A stretch of DNA of 51,751 bases, taken from assembly GCA_002687015.1 (NCBI GenBank), contig NYZB01000059.1, forward strand, positions 1 through 51,751. Reading direction: 5' to 3'. Position 1 is the stretch's first letter. The number at the start of each line of letters is the position of its first letter. Below the pieces are notes generated by a model. The model saw only the letters and a program-made list of their open reading frames with translations, had not been told where the DNA came from and did no database searches. Shown piece after piece: positions 41,341-48,762 of this stretch. The position numbers were made by a program, and so were the translations under genes. The stretch comes from Deltaproteobacteria bacterium. Lineage in GTDB: Bacteria; Myxococcota_A; UBA9160; UBA6930.

Positions 41341-43742
41341 GCACAGAGGCTCTCGCGGGGGTGCGCGTCCTCGACCTGGCCGACGAGTCCGCGGCACTCG
41401 CATCGCGCATCCTGGCCGACCTGGGCGCCGACGTGGTGAAGGTCGAGCCGCCCGGTGGCGGCGCCACACGGCGGGTCGGCCCCTTCCTCGACGACCGGCC
41501 GGGGCCGGAGCGGGGCTTCTTCCACCTCTATCACGATGCCGGCAAGCGTTCGCTGGTGCTGGATCGGAGCACCCGCGAGGGCGCGGCCACCTTCCAGCGC
41601 CTGCTCGAGCGGGCCGACGTGCTGGTCGAGACCGCCTCCTCGGCGGCCCTGCGCGACCCGGCCCTCGAGCCCGGCGCCCTGCGCGGGGTCAACCCCCGCC
41701 TCATCCACGCCACGGTGCTGCCCTTTGCCTCGCAGGGCGAGTGGCGGGACTGGAGGGCGAACGACCTGGTGGCAGGCGCAGCCAGTGGGCTGGTCTGGCT
41801 GTGCGGCGAAGCGGGCGCTCCACCCCTGCAGGGCTCGGCGCGCCCGGCCTACACGATGGCGAGCCTGGCCGTCGCCACGGGCGTGATGGTGGGGCTCAGC
41901 GATCGGGAGCGGTCCCCGGGTCGAGCGGGTGTGCACTTCGAGGTCTCGCTGCAGGAGGCCGCGTGCATGGCCACGCTGCAGACCGCGACACCCACCTTCT
42001 GGTCCTGGTTCGGTCGGATCCCCGGGCGTCCCGGCCTCTCGAACGCGCTCCGCTGCAAGGACGGTGGCTTCGTCGGCTTGCTGGTTCGACCCGGGCGCTT
42101 CGAGCTCTTCCTCGACTGGCTCGAAGAGGCCGGCGTCGAGACGACCCTCGGGCCCGGTGACGCGCATCTCGCCGAGGTGGGCGCACCGCGCCGCAACAAC
42201 CCGGTCGCCGCGGCCACGCTGGAGCTGGCGGCGCGCTACGGCCGGGACGCGTTCAGCGATCGCGCCGCCCAGGCCGAGATCGTGTGCCTGCCGATCCTCG
42301 ACTTCCCGAGCATGGCCGAGCATCCGCACTTCCTGGCGAACGAGCAGTTCCTGGAGGTCGAGCACTCGCCGCTGGGCCGCCGCCTCGGCTTCCCGCGCAG
42401 CCCGGTCGATGCCATGGCGCGCGGGATCGAGCTGCGTCGCGCGCCGCTCCCCGGCGAGCACGGCAAGGCGGTCCTCGCCGAGCTCGAGCAGGCGGGACCC
42501 CTTCCTCCCCACGGCTCCCTCGCTCCGGCCGAGCCTCACGGCGCCCTCTCGGGGGTGCGCGTCGTCGACTTCTGCTGGGTCCTCGCGGGACCCATCGGCA
42601 CGCGCCTGCTCGCCAGCCACGGCGCCGACGTGATCCGGATCGAGTCGAGCCGGCACCCGGACGGCATGCGCAGTCAGCCGGGCCCGGATGGCCGACCGAA
42701 CCCGGACCTCGGCGGCCTCTTCCACACCGCCAACGCCGGCAAGCGATCTCTCGCCGTCGACTTGTCCACCGAGCGGGGCCGCGATGTCGTGCGACAGCTG
42801 ATCTCGAAGGCCGACGTCGTGACGAACAACTTCCGCCCCGGGGCCCTCGAGAGAATGGGCTTCGGCTACGACGCCCTCCGCGAGATCCGTCCGGACATCA
42901 TCCTGCTGAACCTGCCCGGCACCCACAAGAAGGGCCCCTGGGCCGTCCGACCCACCATGGGAAACGTGGTGATGGCCGCCTCGGGCTTCAACCCGTTGAT
43001 GGGCTTCCCGGGTGGAAGGCCGCGCGGCGTGGGCGTCGCCTATCCCGACTTCACCTCGCCCTATCTGCTGGCGACCTCGGTGATGGCGGCTCTCCGCGAG
43101 CGCGCCCAGACCGGACAGGGACAGGAGCTCGACCTCTCCCAGCTCTCCGCCACGATCTCGCTGCTCGGCGCCGAGTGGATGCAGTACCACGCCACCGGCG
43201 TCCAGCCACCGCCCGCCAGCAACCGGGACCCGGACCACGCACCCCACGGCGTCTTCGCGACGCGCGGCGACGACGAGTGGATCGCGATCGCGGTCCGCAG
43301 CGACGAAGAATGGCAGCGGCTCGCCGAAGCGATGGGCCTCCCGGAGCTGGCACGAGACCCGCGCTTCGCGAGCCACGGCGCGCGCAAGCGCCACGAGGAC
43401 AGCCTCGACGGGATCCTCACCCGTTGGACGCGGACCGAGGACCGCTGGGAGCTGGCGGAGCGGCTCCAGGGAGCCGGAGTCCCCGCGGCCCCGGTCGAGC
43501 ACCTCCGGGACACCCTCGAGCGCGACCCGCAGCTGCGCGATCACTACGAATCGGTGCGGTCCGCAGGCGCCGAGGGCACCGTGATCCCCGTCGATCGCGA
43601 GTGCCTGCGTTTCGCAGCGCCCCACTCCCCGGTGCGTCGCGCCCCGCTGCAGGGCGAGCACAACGAGGCCATCCTGCGCGACCTGCTCGGTCTCTCCGAC
43701 GAGGCGTACACGGAGCTCGTCCTCGCGGAGGTCCTGGTCTAG
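41337..43742 (+). CDS. Tandem family III CoA transferase, first half with lost catalytic Asp
   Basis: An 801-residue chain made of two CaiB/BaiF-type CoA-transferase units, about residues 1-395 and 405-801. The second unit begins SGVRVVDFCWVLAGPIGTRLL and keeps the catalytic Asp at 571 in AYPDFTSPY. In the first unit the matching segment is PAYTMASLAV, with Ser176 where Asp is expected, so that half is probably inactive or structural. Family III enzymes move CoA between acids via an aspartyl-CoA anhydride and form interlocked dimers; the fusion may mimic that dimer in one chain. The GTG start overlaps the MaoC stop. It is the last gene of the operon. Confidence 0.9.
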   Translation: MSTEALAGVRVLDLADESAALASRILADLGADVVKVEPPGGGATRRVGPFLDDRPGPERGFFHLYHDAGKRSLVLDRSTREGAATFQRLLERADVLVETASSAALRDPALEPGALRGVNPRLIHATVLPFASQGEWRDWRANDLVAGAASGLVWLCGEAGAPPLQGSARPAYTMASLAVATGVMVGLSDRERSPGRAGVHFEVSLQEAACMATLQTATPTFWSWFGRIPGRPGLSNALRCKDGGFVGLLVRPGRFELFLDWLEEAGVETTLGPGDAHLAEVGAPRRNNPVAAATLELAARYGRDAFSDRAAQAEIVCLPILDFPSMAEHPHFLANEQFLEVEHSPLGRRLGFPRSPVDAMARGIELRRAPLPGEHGKAVLAELEQAGPLPPHGSLAPAEPHGALSGVRVVDFCWVLAGPIGTRLLASHGADVIRIESSRHPDGMRSQPGPDGRPNPDLGGLFHTANAGKRSLAVDLSTERGRDVVRQLISKADVVTNNFRPGALERMGFGYDALREIRPDIILLNLPGTHKKGPWAVRPTMGNVVMAASGFNPLMGFPGGRPRGVGVAYPDFTSPYLLATSVMAALRERAQTGQGQELDLSQLSATISLLGAEWMQYHATGVQPPPASNRDPDHAPHGVFATRGDDEWIAIAVRSDEEWQRLAEAMGLPELARDPRFASHGARKRHEDSLDGILTRWTRTEDRWELAERLQGAGVPAAPVEHLRDTLERDPQLRDHYESVRSAGAEGTVIPVDRECLRFAAPHSPVRRAPLQGEHNEAILRDLLGLSDEAYTELVLAEVLV

Positions 43743-44414
43743 CTATACGCGGGTCCAGGGGCGGCCCTCGGTACCCGGCGGCTCGTGGAATCGGCCCCAG
43801 TCCGTGAGCTCTTCGGTGGGCCGGTCCTGCCAGTCCGCGGGAAGCTCCGAGCGCAGCACGAAGAAGGCGTTGGGGGCCCAGGCATCCGTGTGGACCAGGG
43901 CGTAGCCCTTCTCGTGGCCGAGCTTGCGCAGGGCCGCGAGGCTGGCCCCGTGGTAGCAGCTTCCCTCTTGCCACACGTGCTGGGCGTCGTAGGGCATGGT
44001 TCGGCAGTCATCGAGCTGGAAGAAGATGTTGTACTCGATCACGACCACGCGGGGCGTGAAGAGATCGATCGCCTTCCAAACCCAGTAGTCGTTGCCGTCG
44101 ATGTCGATGGAGAGGAGATCGAAGCGCTCGGGCACGCCGTGCTTCGCGAAGAGCGCGTTCACGTTCTCGGCATCGATGAAGGCGTGGCTGACCAGCTCGT
44201 CGGACCGGGAGGCCGCGGCGTCCATCAGGAGCCCGGTCCAGCCGTGGTGGAGGCGCAGGTTGGCCGTGTTCGAGAGGCTGACTCCGTCCTTGGCACCGAA
44301 CTCGACGAAGCGGCGGTTCGTCGTGCCGATGCACTCGAAGATGTGCTCGAGGACGCCGTCCTCTCCGAACTGGGAGTAGACCTGTCTCTCGTGGGGGCGG
44401 AGGTCGGAAAGCAT
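43743..44414 (-). CDS. FkbM-like SAM-methyltransferase-fold protein
   Basis: A 223-residue soluble protein. It has SQFGEDGVLEHIFECIG, then FVEFGAKDGVSLSNTANLRLHHGW (Rossmann SAM-binding-like with EFGAKDG), FDLLSIDIDGNDYWVWKAI and PRVVVIEYN. This set matches conserved proteins related to FkbM methyltransferases, often near glycan or lipid genes. Whether it methylates is unknown. Its stop directly follows the convergent CoA-transferase stop. No good ribosome site precedes the ATG. Confidence 0.7.
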   Translation of the reverse strand: MLSDLRPHERQVYSQFGEDGVLEHIFECIGTTNRRFVEFGAKDGVSLSNTANLRLHHGWTGLLMDAAASRSDELVSHAFIDAENVNALFAKHGVPERFDLLSIDIDGNDYWVWKAIDLFTPRVVVIEYNIFFQLDDCRTMPYDAQHVWQEGSCYHGASLAALRKLGHEKGYALVHTDAWAPNAFFVLRSELPADWQDRPTEELTDWGRFHEPPGTEGRPWTRV

Positions 44415-44461
44415 GGCCGCGCAGGGTAACCGAAGCGCCCCGGGAGCTCACGGGGTCCTTC

Positions 44462-45883
44462 TCAGGGTGCTGGGCTCGCCGCCGCCTCCTGCAGCTCGTC
44501 GAAGGAGGCCTGGAGACAGTCGGCGTAGAAGCCCGGATCCGGCATCTGGTCGCGGCAGGAGGTGACCGTCACGCTGATCCGGCCCGAGTAGCTGAACACC
44601 GCGTGGATCAGCCCCATGCCATCCAGGACGGGGCCACAGCCGTAGAGCCCGAGGGCCTTCGCGCCCGTGAAGTAGAGGGGTACCTGGGGCCCGGGCACGT
44701 TGGTGATCACGGTGTTCAGGAAGGGCTTCACCCGGTTCGCCAGGCCCAGGCGCGTGTAGAGGCGCGCGGCCAGGCCGGAGAGCGAGCCCGGCAGCACCTG
44801 GCTGATGTCGGTCATGCTGCGAGCGCCCATCGCCTCGGCGGTGGCCTTCGATTCCTGCGTCCCGCGATGCACGACGGCGAGCCGCTCCAGGGGATCGGCG
44901 ATCTCGGTGTGGAGGGTCACCGACATGGCCGAGACCCTGTTGCCGGCCGTTCCGGCTTCCTCCTCCGTGCGCACCGAGATCGGCGCCATCGCGACCAGCG
45001 ATTCGCGCGGCAGCTCCCTGTGGAACTCGAGGTACTTGCGCAGCGCGCCACTGCACACCGTCAGGATCACGTCGTTGACCGTCGCGCCGGGAACCCGCTT
45101 TCGGATGTCGCGGATGTCCTGGAGCGAGAAGGAGCGACCATCGAGAACCCGATGCGGAGACACGATGCCGTTGAAGCGGGTGCGCGGCACGTCACCCGAG
45201 CCCTCGACCTCCTCCGCCGGATCGCCGCGCATGGCTCTCGCGATCGGCGGGATGGTGCGGCCCATCACCCGCCAGAAACGGAACGGAGAGCGCATGTTGT
45301 TCAGGGTGGTGCGCGCGGCCAGCTCGGCGGTCGTGGGCTCGGCCTCGGGCTTCCACTCCTCGTCCGGCGGCGGCGGCTCCCCGTGCGGCTCGGTGTCGTG
45401 GATCGCGGCCGAGAGCTCGGCTCCCGAGACGCCGTCGATCGCCGCGTGATGGATCTTCGTCAGCACGGCGAAGCTACCCGCCGGGACGCCCTCCACGTTG
45501 TCGAGACCCTCGATCACGTACATCTCCCAGAGCGGCCGGGAGAGATCGAGATGGCGGGCGTGGATCCGGGCCACCTGGATGCAGAGCTGCCGCCAATCGC
45601 CGGGATGGGGGAGTGCGATGTGTCGCACGTGGAACTCGAGGTCGAAGTCGGGGTCCTCGATCCAGTAGGGGTGGTCGAGGTCCATCGGAACGCGCACGAG
45701 CTTCTGCCGGAAGCAGCGCGCCAGATGCAGACGCTTCTCGACGTTCGCGAGGATGCCCTTGAAGGTGACCTTGCCACCCGGCGCCGTGGACTGATCGTAG
45801 ATCGCGAAGGAGCCGATGTGGGTGGGAGCATTGCCCTGCTCGAAGTAGAGAAAGGCGGCATCCATTCCACTGAGCTGTTCCAT
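44462..45883 (-). CDS. Wax ester synthase / acyl-CoA:diacylglycerol acyltransferase
   Basis: A 473-residue WS/DGAT of normal length. The catalytic HHxxxDG is HHAAIDG with His145, His146, Asp150 and Gly151. The PLW motif lies in SRPLWEMY, the C-terminal half has GATVNDVILTVCSGALRKYL, and TVITNVPGPQVPLYF ends in a family landmark. The start MEQLSGMDAAFLYFE is typical, and GGAGGT precedes it. It makes wax esters or triacylglycerol from acyl-CoA at the membrane or lipid-droplet surface, pointing to storage-lipid synthesis in this organism. It stands alone between the FkbM-like and selenoprotein genes. Confidence 0.94.
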   Translation of the reverse strand: MEQLSGMDAAFLYFEQGNAPTHIGSFAIYDQSTAPGGKVTFKGILANVEKRLHLARCFRQKLVRVPMDLDHPYWIEDPDFDLEFHVRHIALPHPGDWRQLCIQVARIHARHLDLSRPLWEMYVIEGLDNVEGVPAGSFAVLTKIHHAAIDGVSGAELSAAIHDTEPHGEPPPPDEEWKPEAEPTTAELAARTTLNNMRSPFRFWRVMGRTIPPIARAMRGDPAEEVEGSGDVPRTRFNGIVSPHRVLDGRSFSLQDIRDIRKRVPGATVNDVILTVCSGALRKYLEFHRELPRESLVAMAPISVRTEEEAGTAGNRVSAMSVTLHTEIADPLERLAVVHRGTQESKATAEAMGARSMTDISQVLPGSLSGLAARLYTRLGLANRVKPFLNTVITNVPGPQVPLYFTGAKALGLYGCGPVLDGMGLIHAVFSYSGRISVTVTSCRDQMPDPGFYADCLQASFDELQEAAASPAP

Positions 45884-45997
45884 GGCGACCTCCGGTGATC
45901 AGACCCCGAGGTGCCATCCTACGCTCCGAGGCCGACCCCCTTCAAGAGCCGATCCGGGATCGCTCGCCCGGTGGGGGCGGAAGGCCGCGAAACGCCC

Positions 45998-46741
45998 CTA
46001 CTCCAGTGCGGCCTCGAGCGCTGCCAGCACCCGATCGGGCTGCGAGCGCACCTGGTAGTCCGCGGATTGATCGATCCAGCGCACGGCCCCTTCCCGATCG
46101 ACGAGGATCGTCGTGGGGATGGGCAGGCCCGTGATGCCGGGAGGCTTGACCATGCGGGCCGTGTTCTCGAGGCCGTACTGGCGCGTCACGGCCAGGTCAC
46201 GGTCCGAGAGCATCATGGCCCTGGCGCCGTGCTTGCCCATGCCCGCCCGGATCTGCTTGGGCGTATCCGTGCACAGGGTGACCAGCTGGACCTCCCGATT
46301 GTTCAGCTCGGGCCGGAGCTCTTCCCATCGCCGCAACTCTGCGACACAGTAGGGTCACCAGTGGCCGCGGAAGAACTTCAGCAGGATGGGCTTGCCGACC
46401 AGGCTGGAGAGACGGAACTCCTGGCCGTTCTCATCCAGCGCCGCGAAGTCGGGGATCGGCTGGCCGACGGGAACCACCGGCGCCTGCTTCGACTGGGGCG
46501 CGAGCACTGCCAGGAAGAGGAAGCCCGCGCTCGCCAGCAGGGTCAGCCCGCTGACGGCGCCGAGCAGGAGCCCGGGCCCTTGCACGAGAGCGGCGAGGGA
46601 GAGCAGACCGGCCACGCCGAGCATCGCCAGCGGAAGCGAACGCCGACCCTCCAGGGCCACCTGATTCAGCCGGCGAAACCACAGGACCAGGGATGCGGCG
46701 GCCAGGGCCACACCGCCGACACAGAGAAGCGCTGCGCTCAT
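45998..46741 (-). CDS. Membrane-anchored AhpC/TSA-type selenoprotein (TGA 46357-46355 read as Sec129)
   Basis: Read through one in-frame TGA, the gene codes 247 residues. Residues about 3-90 hold three hydrophobic segments. From about residue 100 a thioredoxin-fold AhpC/TSA domain starts (VGQPIPDFAALDENGQEFRLSSL). The redox motif is FFRGHW-U-PYC: Sec129 with Cys132, where relatives have CPYC or CPFC after RGHW. The fold continues normally (VQLVTLCTDT, PTTILVDREGAVRWI). ATG at 46741 has GGAGGAA before it. A hairpin of SECIS type follows the TGA. It likely reduces peroxides or disulfides at the membrane. Conventional calling gives a truncated membrane ORF and a separate 112-residue redoxin fragment. 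Confidence 0.88.
46330..46345 (-). promoter_or_regulatory. Candidate SECIS element of the AhpC/TSA-type selenoprotein gene
   Basis: In the mRNA, GUCGCA-GAGU-UGCGGC forms a 6-bp stem (one U-G pair) with a four-base loop starting with G. It covers nt 10-25 after the UGA, with the loop at 16-19. A further wobble pair may extend it. The loop differs from the GGUC loop of the GPx gene, but the short stem, the G at the start of the loop and the distance fit bacterial SECIS rules. Confidence 0.7.
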
Positions 46742-46856
46742 CTCGTTCCTCCCGGGTGGGCGCGGGCAAGGGTAGCAGCTCGGGAGATCGGGCCGGAAGC
46801 CGCAGGTGGCGAAGAGCCGCCATGCGAGGCCTGGCTTCCGGCCCGTGCGCCGACCG

Positions 46857-47048
46857 GTCAACCTCCACGGGGTCGACGTCGACCCCGTCCAGCTCGGACA
46901 ACACCGCCAGCACGGCGCGGTAGGTCTCCCGCCACTCCTCGGGCTGGAGCGCCAGGTAGCCCTCGACGCTGAGTCCCGGTTCGCATTGGTGCGACTGACC
47001 GGTGCGCCCGAAGCGTCGACCGCAGCCGGGGCAGGTCCACTGGCCCAC
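46857..47048 (-). pseudogene. Remnant of a zinc-ribbon / DUF5655-like gene
   Basis: From GTG at 47048 the frame reads MGQWTCPGCGRRFGRTGQSH, a CxxC...HxC zinc-ribbon start typical of small DUF5655-related proteins. It continues as EGYLALQPEEWRETYRAVLAVLSELDGVDVDPVEV to about residue 64. After this all homology-like character ends, and none of the three frames restores the expected Arg/Phe-rich remainder. The frame stays open into the selenoprotein gene but is shadow-like there. It lies 9 bp after the SDR gene on the same strand. A short functional peptide cannot be excluded. Confidence 0.45.
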
Positions 47049-47057
47049 GACCCGCGC

Positions 47058-47858
47058 TCAGATCGCGGTGTAGCCACCGTCGACGAGGACGGAGGCGCCG
47101 GTCATGAAGGAAGCGTCGTCCGAGAGCAGGAAGGCGACCACCGCAGCTTGCTCGGAGGGGTCGGCGACGCGCGCCATGGGCGGCCGGAAGAGCGCGCGCG
47201 GCAGCCGGCCTCCCTCGGGCACGGGCGTCGTCTGGCCCCGGATGTCCTCCCCCGAGTGGGTGGCGATGCCGGTCTTGACGGCCCCCGGGCACAGGCAGTT
47301 CGCGCGGATGTTCTGGTCGCCGTAGTCCACGGCGATCTGCTTGGTGAGCTGGAGGACGCCGCCCTTCGAGGCCGCGTAGCTCGCGGCCGAGCCCCCGGCC
47401 GCGATGACGTGCGCCGCGACGGAGGCGGTGGTGACGACGGCGCCGCCGCCCGCCTCGAGGAGATGGGGCAGGGTGTGCTTGGCGGTCAGGAAGACACCCG
47501 TCAGGTTCGTGCGGATCACGGCCTCCCAGTCGGCCAGGGAGGTCTCGTGGATCCAGCCCGAGCCGGCGGTCCCCGCGTTGGCGAAGACCGAATCCAGCCC
47601 TCCGAAGGCGTCCGCAGCCTCCGCCACGCCGCGTCGCACCTGGGCCTCGTCACCGACGTCCAACGCGCAGGCCAGTGCCTTGGCACCGCTGGCCTCGATC
47701 TCCCGGGCGACCGCCTGGGCACTCTCGGCACGCTTGTCGGCGACCGCGACGGCTGCGCCCTCCGACGCGAGGCGCAGTGCCGTAGCGTGGCCGATCCCAC
47801 TGCCTCCGCCGGTGAGGAAGACCCGTCGCCCGACCAGACGGCGCGGCGGGTCACTCAT
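47058..47858 (-). CDS. Short-chain dehydrogenase/reductase
   Basis: A 266-residue classical SDR with nucleotide motif GGGSGIG, VADKRAES giving the cofactor-discriminating Asp (NAD preference likely), FANAGTAGSG, catalytic Ser in TTASVAAHV and the pair YAASK. The C-terminal FMTGASVLVDGGYTAI is standard. GGAAGG precedes the ATG. The upstream SnoaL-like gene ends in an ATGA overlap with this start, so the pair is translationally coupled and may act on one substrate. The substrate is unknown. Confidence 0.91.
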   Translation of the reverse strand: MSDPPRRLVGRRVFLTGGGSGIGHATALRLASEGAAVAVADKRAESAQAVAREIEASGAKALACALDVGDEAQVRRGVAEAADAFGGLDSVFANAGTAGSGWIHETSLADWEAVIRTNLTGVFLTAKHTLPHLLEAGGGAVVTTASVAAHVIAAGGSAASYAASKGGVLQLTKQIAVDYGDQNIRANCLCPGAVKTGIATHSGEDIRGQTTPVPEGGRLPRALFRPPMARVADPSEQAAVVAFLLSDDASFMTGASVLVDGGYTAI

Positions 47859-48292
47859 GCGCCTTCCCGCACGAAGCTCACGCGGATCTCGCGCTCGGCA
47901 ATGCGCCAGCCCTCGGGCGTGCGCACGAAGCGGTCACGGTACTCGCCCACGAGCGCGGGCCCTTCCAGGGGCGAGACCTTGCGATCCGGATCCCCGTCGT
48001 GGCGATAGAGAGTGAGGTAGACCACGCCGGAGGCCTCGTCCTCGCTCTGCACGTCGCACAGGAAGTTGTGGCAGACGTGGCGCGACATGCGCTCCTTCTG
48101 GTCCTGGCGTTGGCCGAAGCCGGCCTCGAGCTGGGCGCGCCCAGCCATGCGCACACCTGGCGCCGTCCAGACGCCGTCGTCGCTGAAGAGCTCGGCGATC
48201 CGGCGGGCCTCGCCGTGGTCGACATGGTGGCAGTAGGCGGTGACCAGGCGCTCGCAATCCCGCTCGATGAGCATTCGCTGGGTGGCATCCAT
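47855..48292 (-). CDS. SnoaL-like (NTF2-fold) protein
   Basis: A 145-residue protein of the SnoaL_4/ring-hydroxylating-beta-like group. It has the N-terminal helix ERLVTAYCHHVDHGEARRIAELFSDDGVW, then alternating strands (HVCHNFLCDVQSEDEASGVVYLTLYRH) and the closing GEYRDRFVRTPEGWRIAEREIRVSF. Tyr20 with the following His pair and Asp24 are in the usual pocket position. It probably isomerises, dehydrates or binds a small hydrophobic compound. The stop overlaps the SDR start (ATGA). The ATG at 48292 lacks a strong ribosome site. Confidence 0.82.
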   Translation of the reverse strand: MDATQRMLIERDCERLVTAYCHHVDHGEARRIAELFSDDGVWTAPGVRMAGRAQLEAGFGQRQDQKERMSRHVCHNFLCDVQSEDEASGVVYLTLYRHDGDPDRKVSPLEGPALVGEYRDRFVRTPEGWRIAEREIRVSFVREGA

Positions 48293-48379
48293 GCCGCCAG
48301 CATACCCCGGGGCCGGGGCGCTCTTGCCCGGGCATGGGTTCTTTGGCATGAATACTGCCAATTCATCCAGGAGACCGCC

Positions 48380-48694
48380 GTGGCCGAGCTTCCCGTGACC
48401 CTGATCGTCAACCTCGTGGTCGAAGACGTCGATCGCTACCGGCAGTACGAGAAGGGCTTCTTCCCCCTTCTCAAGAAGCACGGCGGCGAGTTCGTGACCT
48501 TCGACGACGCGGCGATCACCCTCGAGGGCCAGGCGCCACCGCCGGGCCGGCTGGTGATCTTCCGCTTTCCCTCCGAGCAGGCGGCGCAGGCCTGGTACGA
48601 CGACCCCGAGTACCAGGCCCTCTCGGAGCACCGCCGGGCCGGAACGAAGCTCCAGTTCCTGACCATGGTGCACTCCCTGCCGCCGCGCGGCTGA
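48380..48694 (+). CDS. DUF1330-like alpha/beta-barrel (dimeric ferredoxin-like) protein
   Basis: A 104-residue protein starting with GTG at 48380, AGGAGA seven bases upstream. The pattern is VNLVVEDVDRYRQYEKGFFPLLKKHGGEFVTFDD, then PPPGRLVIFRFPSEQAAQAWYDDPEYQALSEHRRAGT, which is the DUF1330 signature with its WYDDPEY motif. The family has a ferredoxin-like dimeric fold of unknown activity. It is divergent from the SnoaL-like gene and precedes the kinase fusion. Confidence 0.87.
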   Translation: MAELPVTLIVNLVVEDVDRYRQYEKGFFPLLKKHGGEFVTFDDAAITLEGQAPPPGRLVIFRFPSEQAAQAWYDDPEYQALSEHRRAGTKLQFLTMVHSLPPRG

Positions 48695-48762
48695 CGGGCT
48701 CGCCCGGAGGCAGCGGCCGTGATGTCGGGTCGTCACGCAGCGGAACGCGTACAATCGGCGTG

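Noticed and set aside
46431-47048. Full 205-codon frame from the zinc-ribbon start through the selenoprotein leader
   Set aside because: After about 64 residues it is a frame shadow of the membrane segments of the selenoprotein gene; only the N-terminal part looks like protein.
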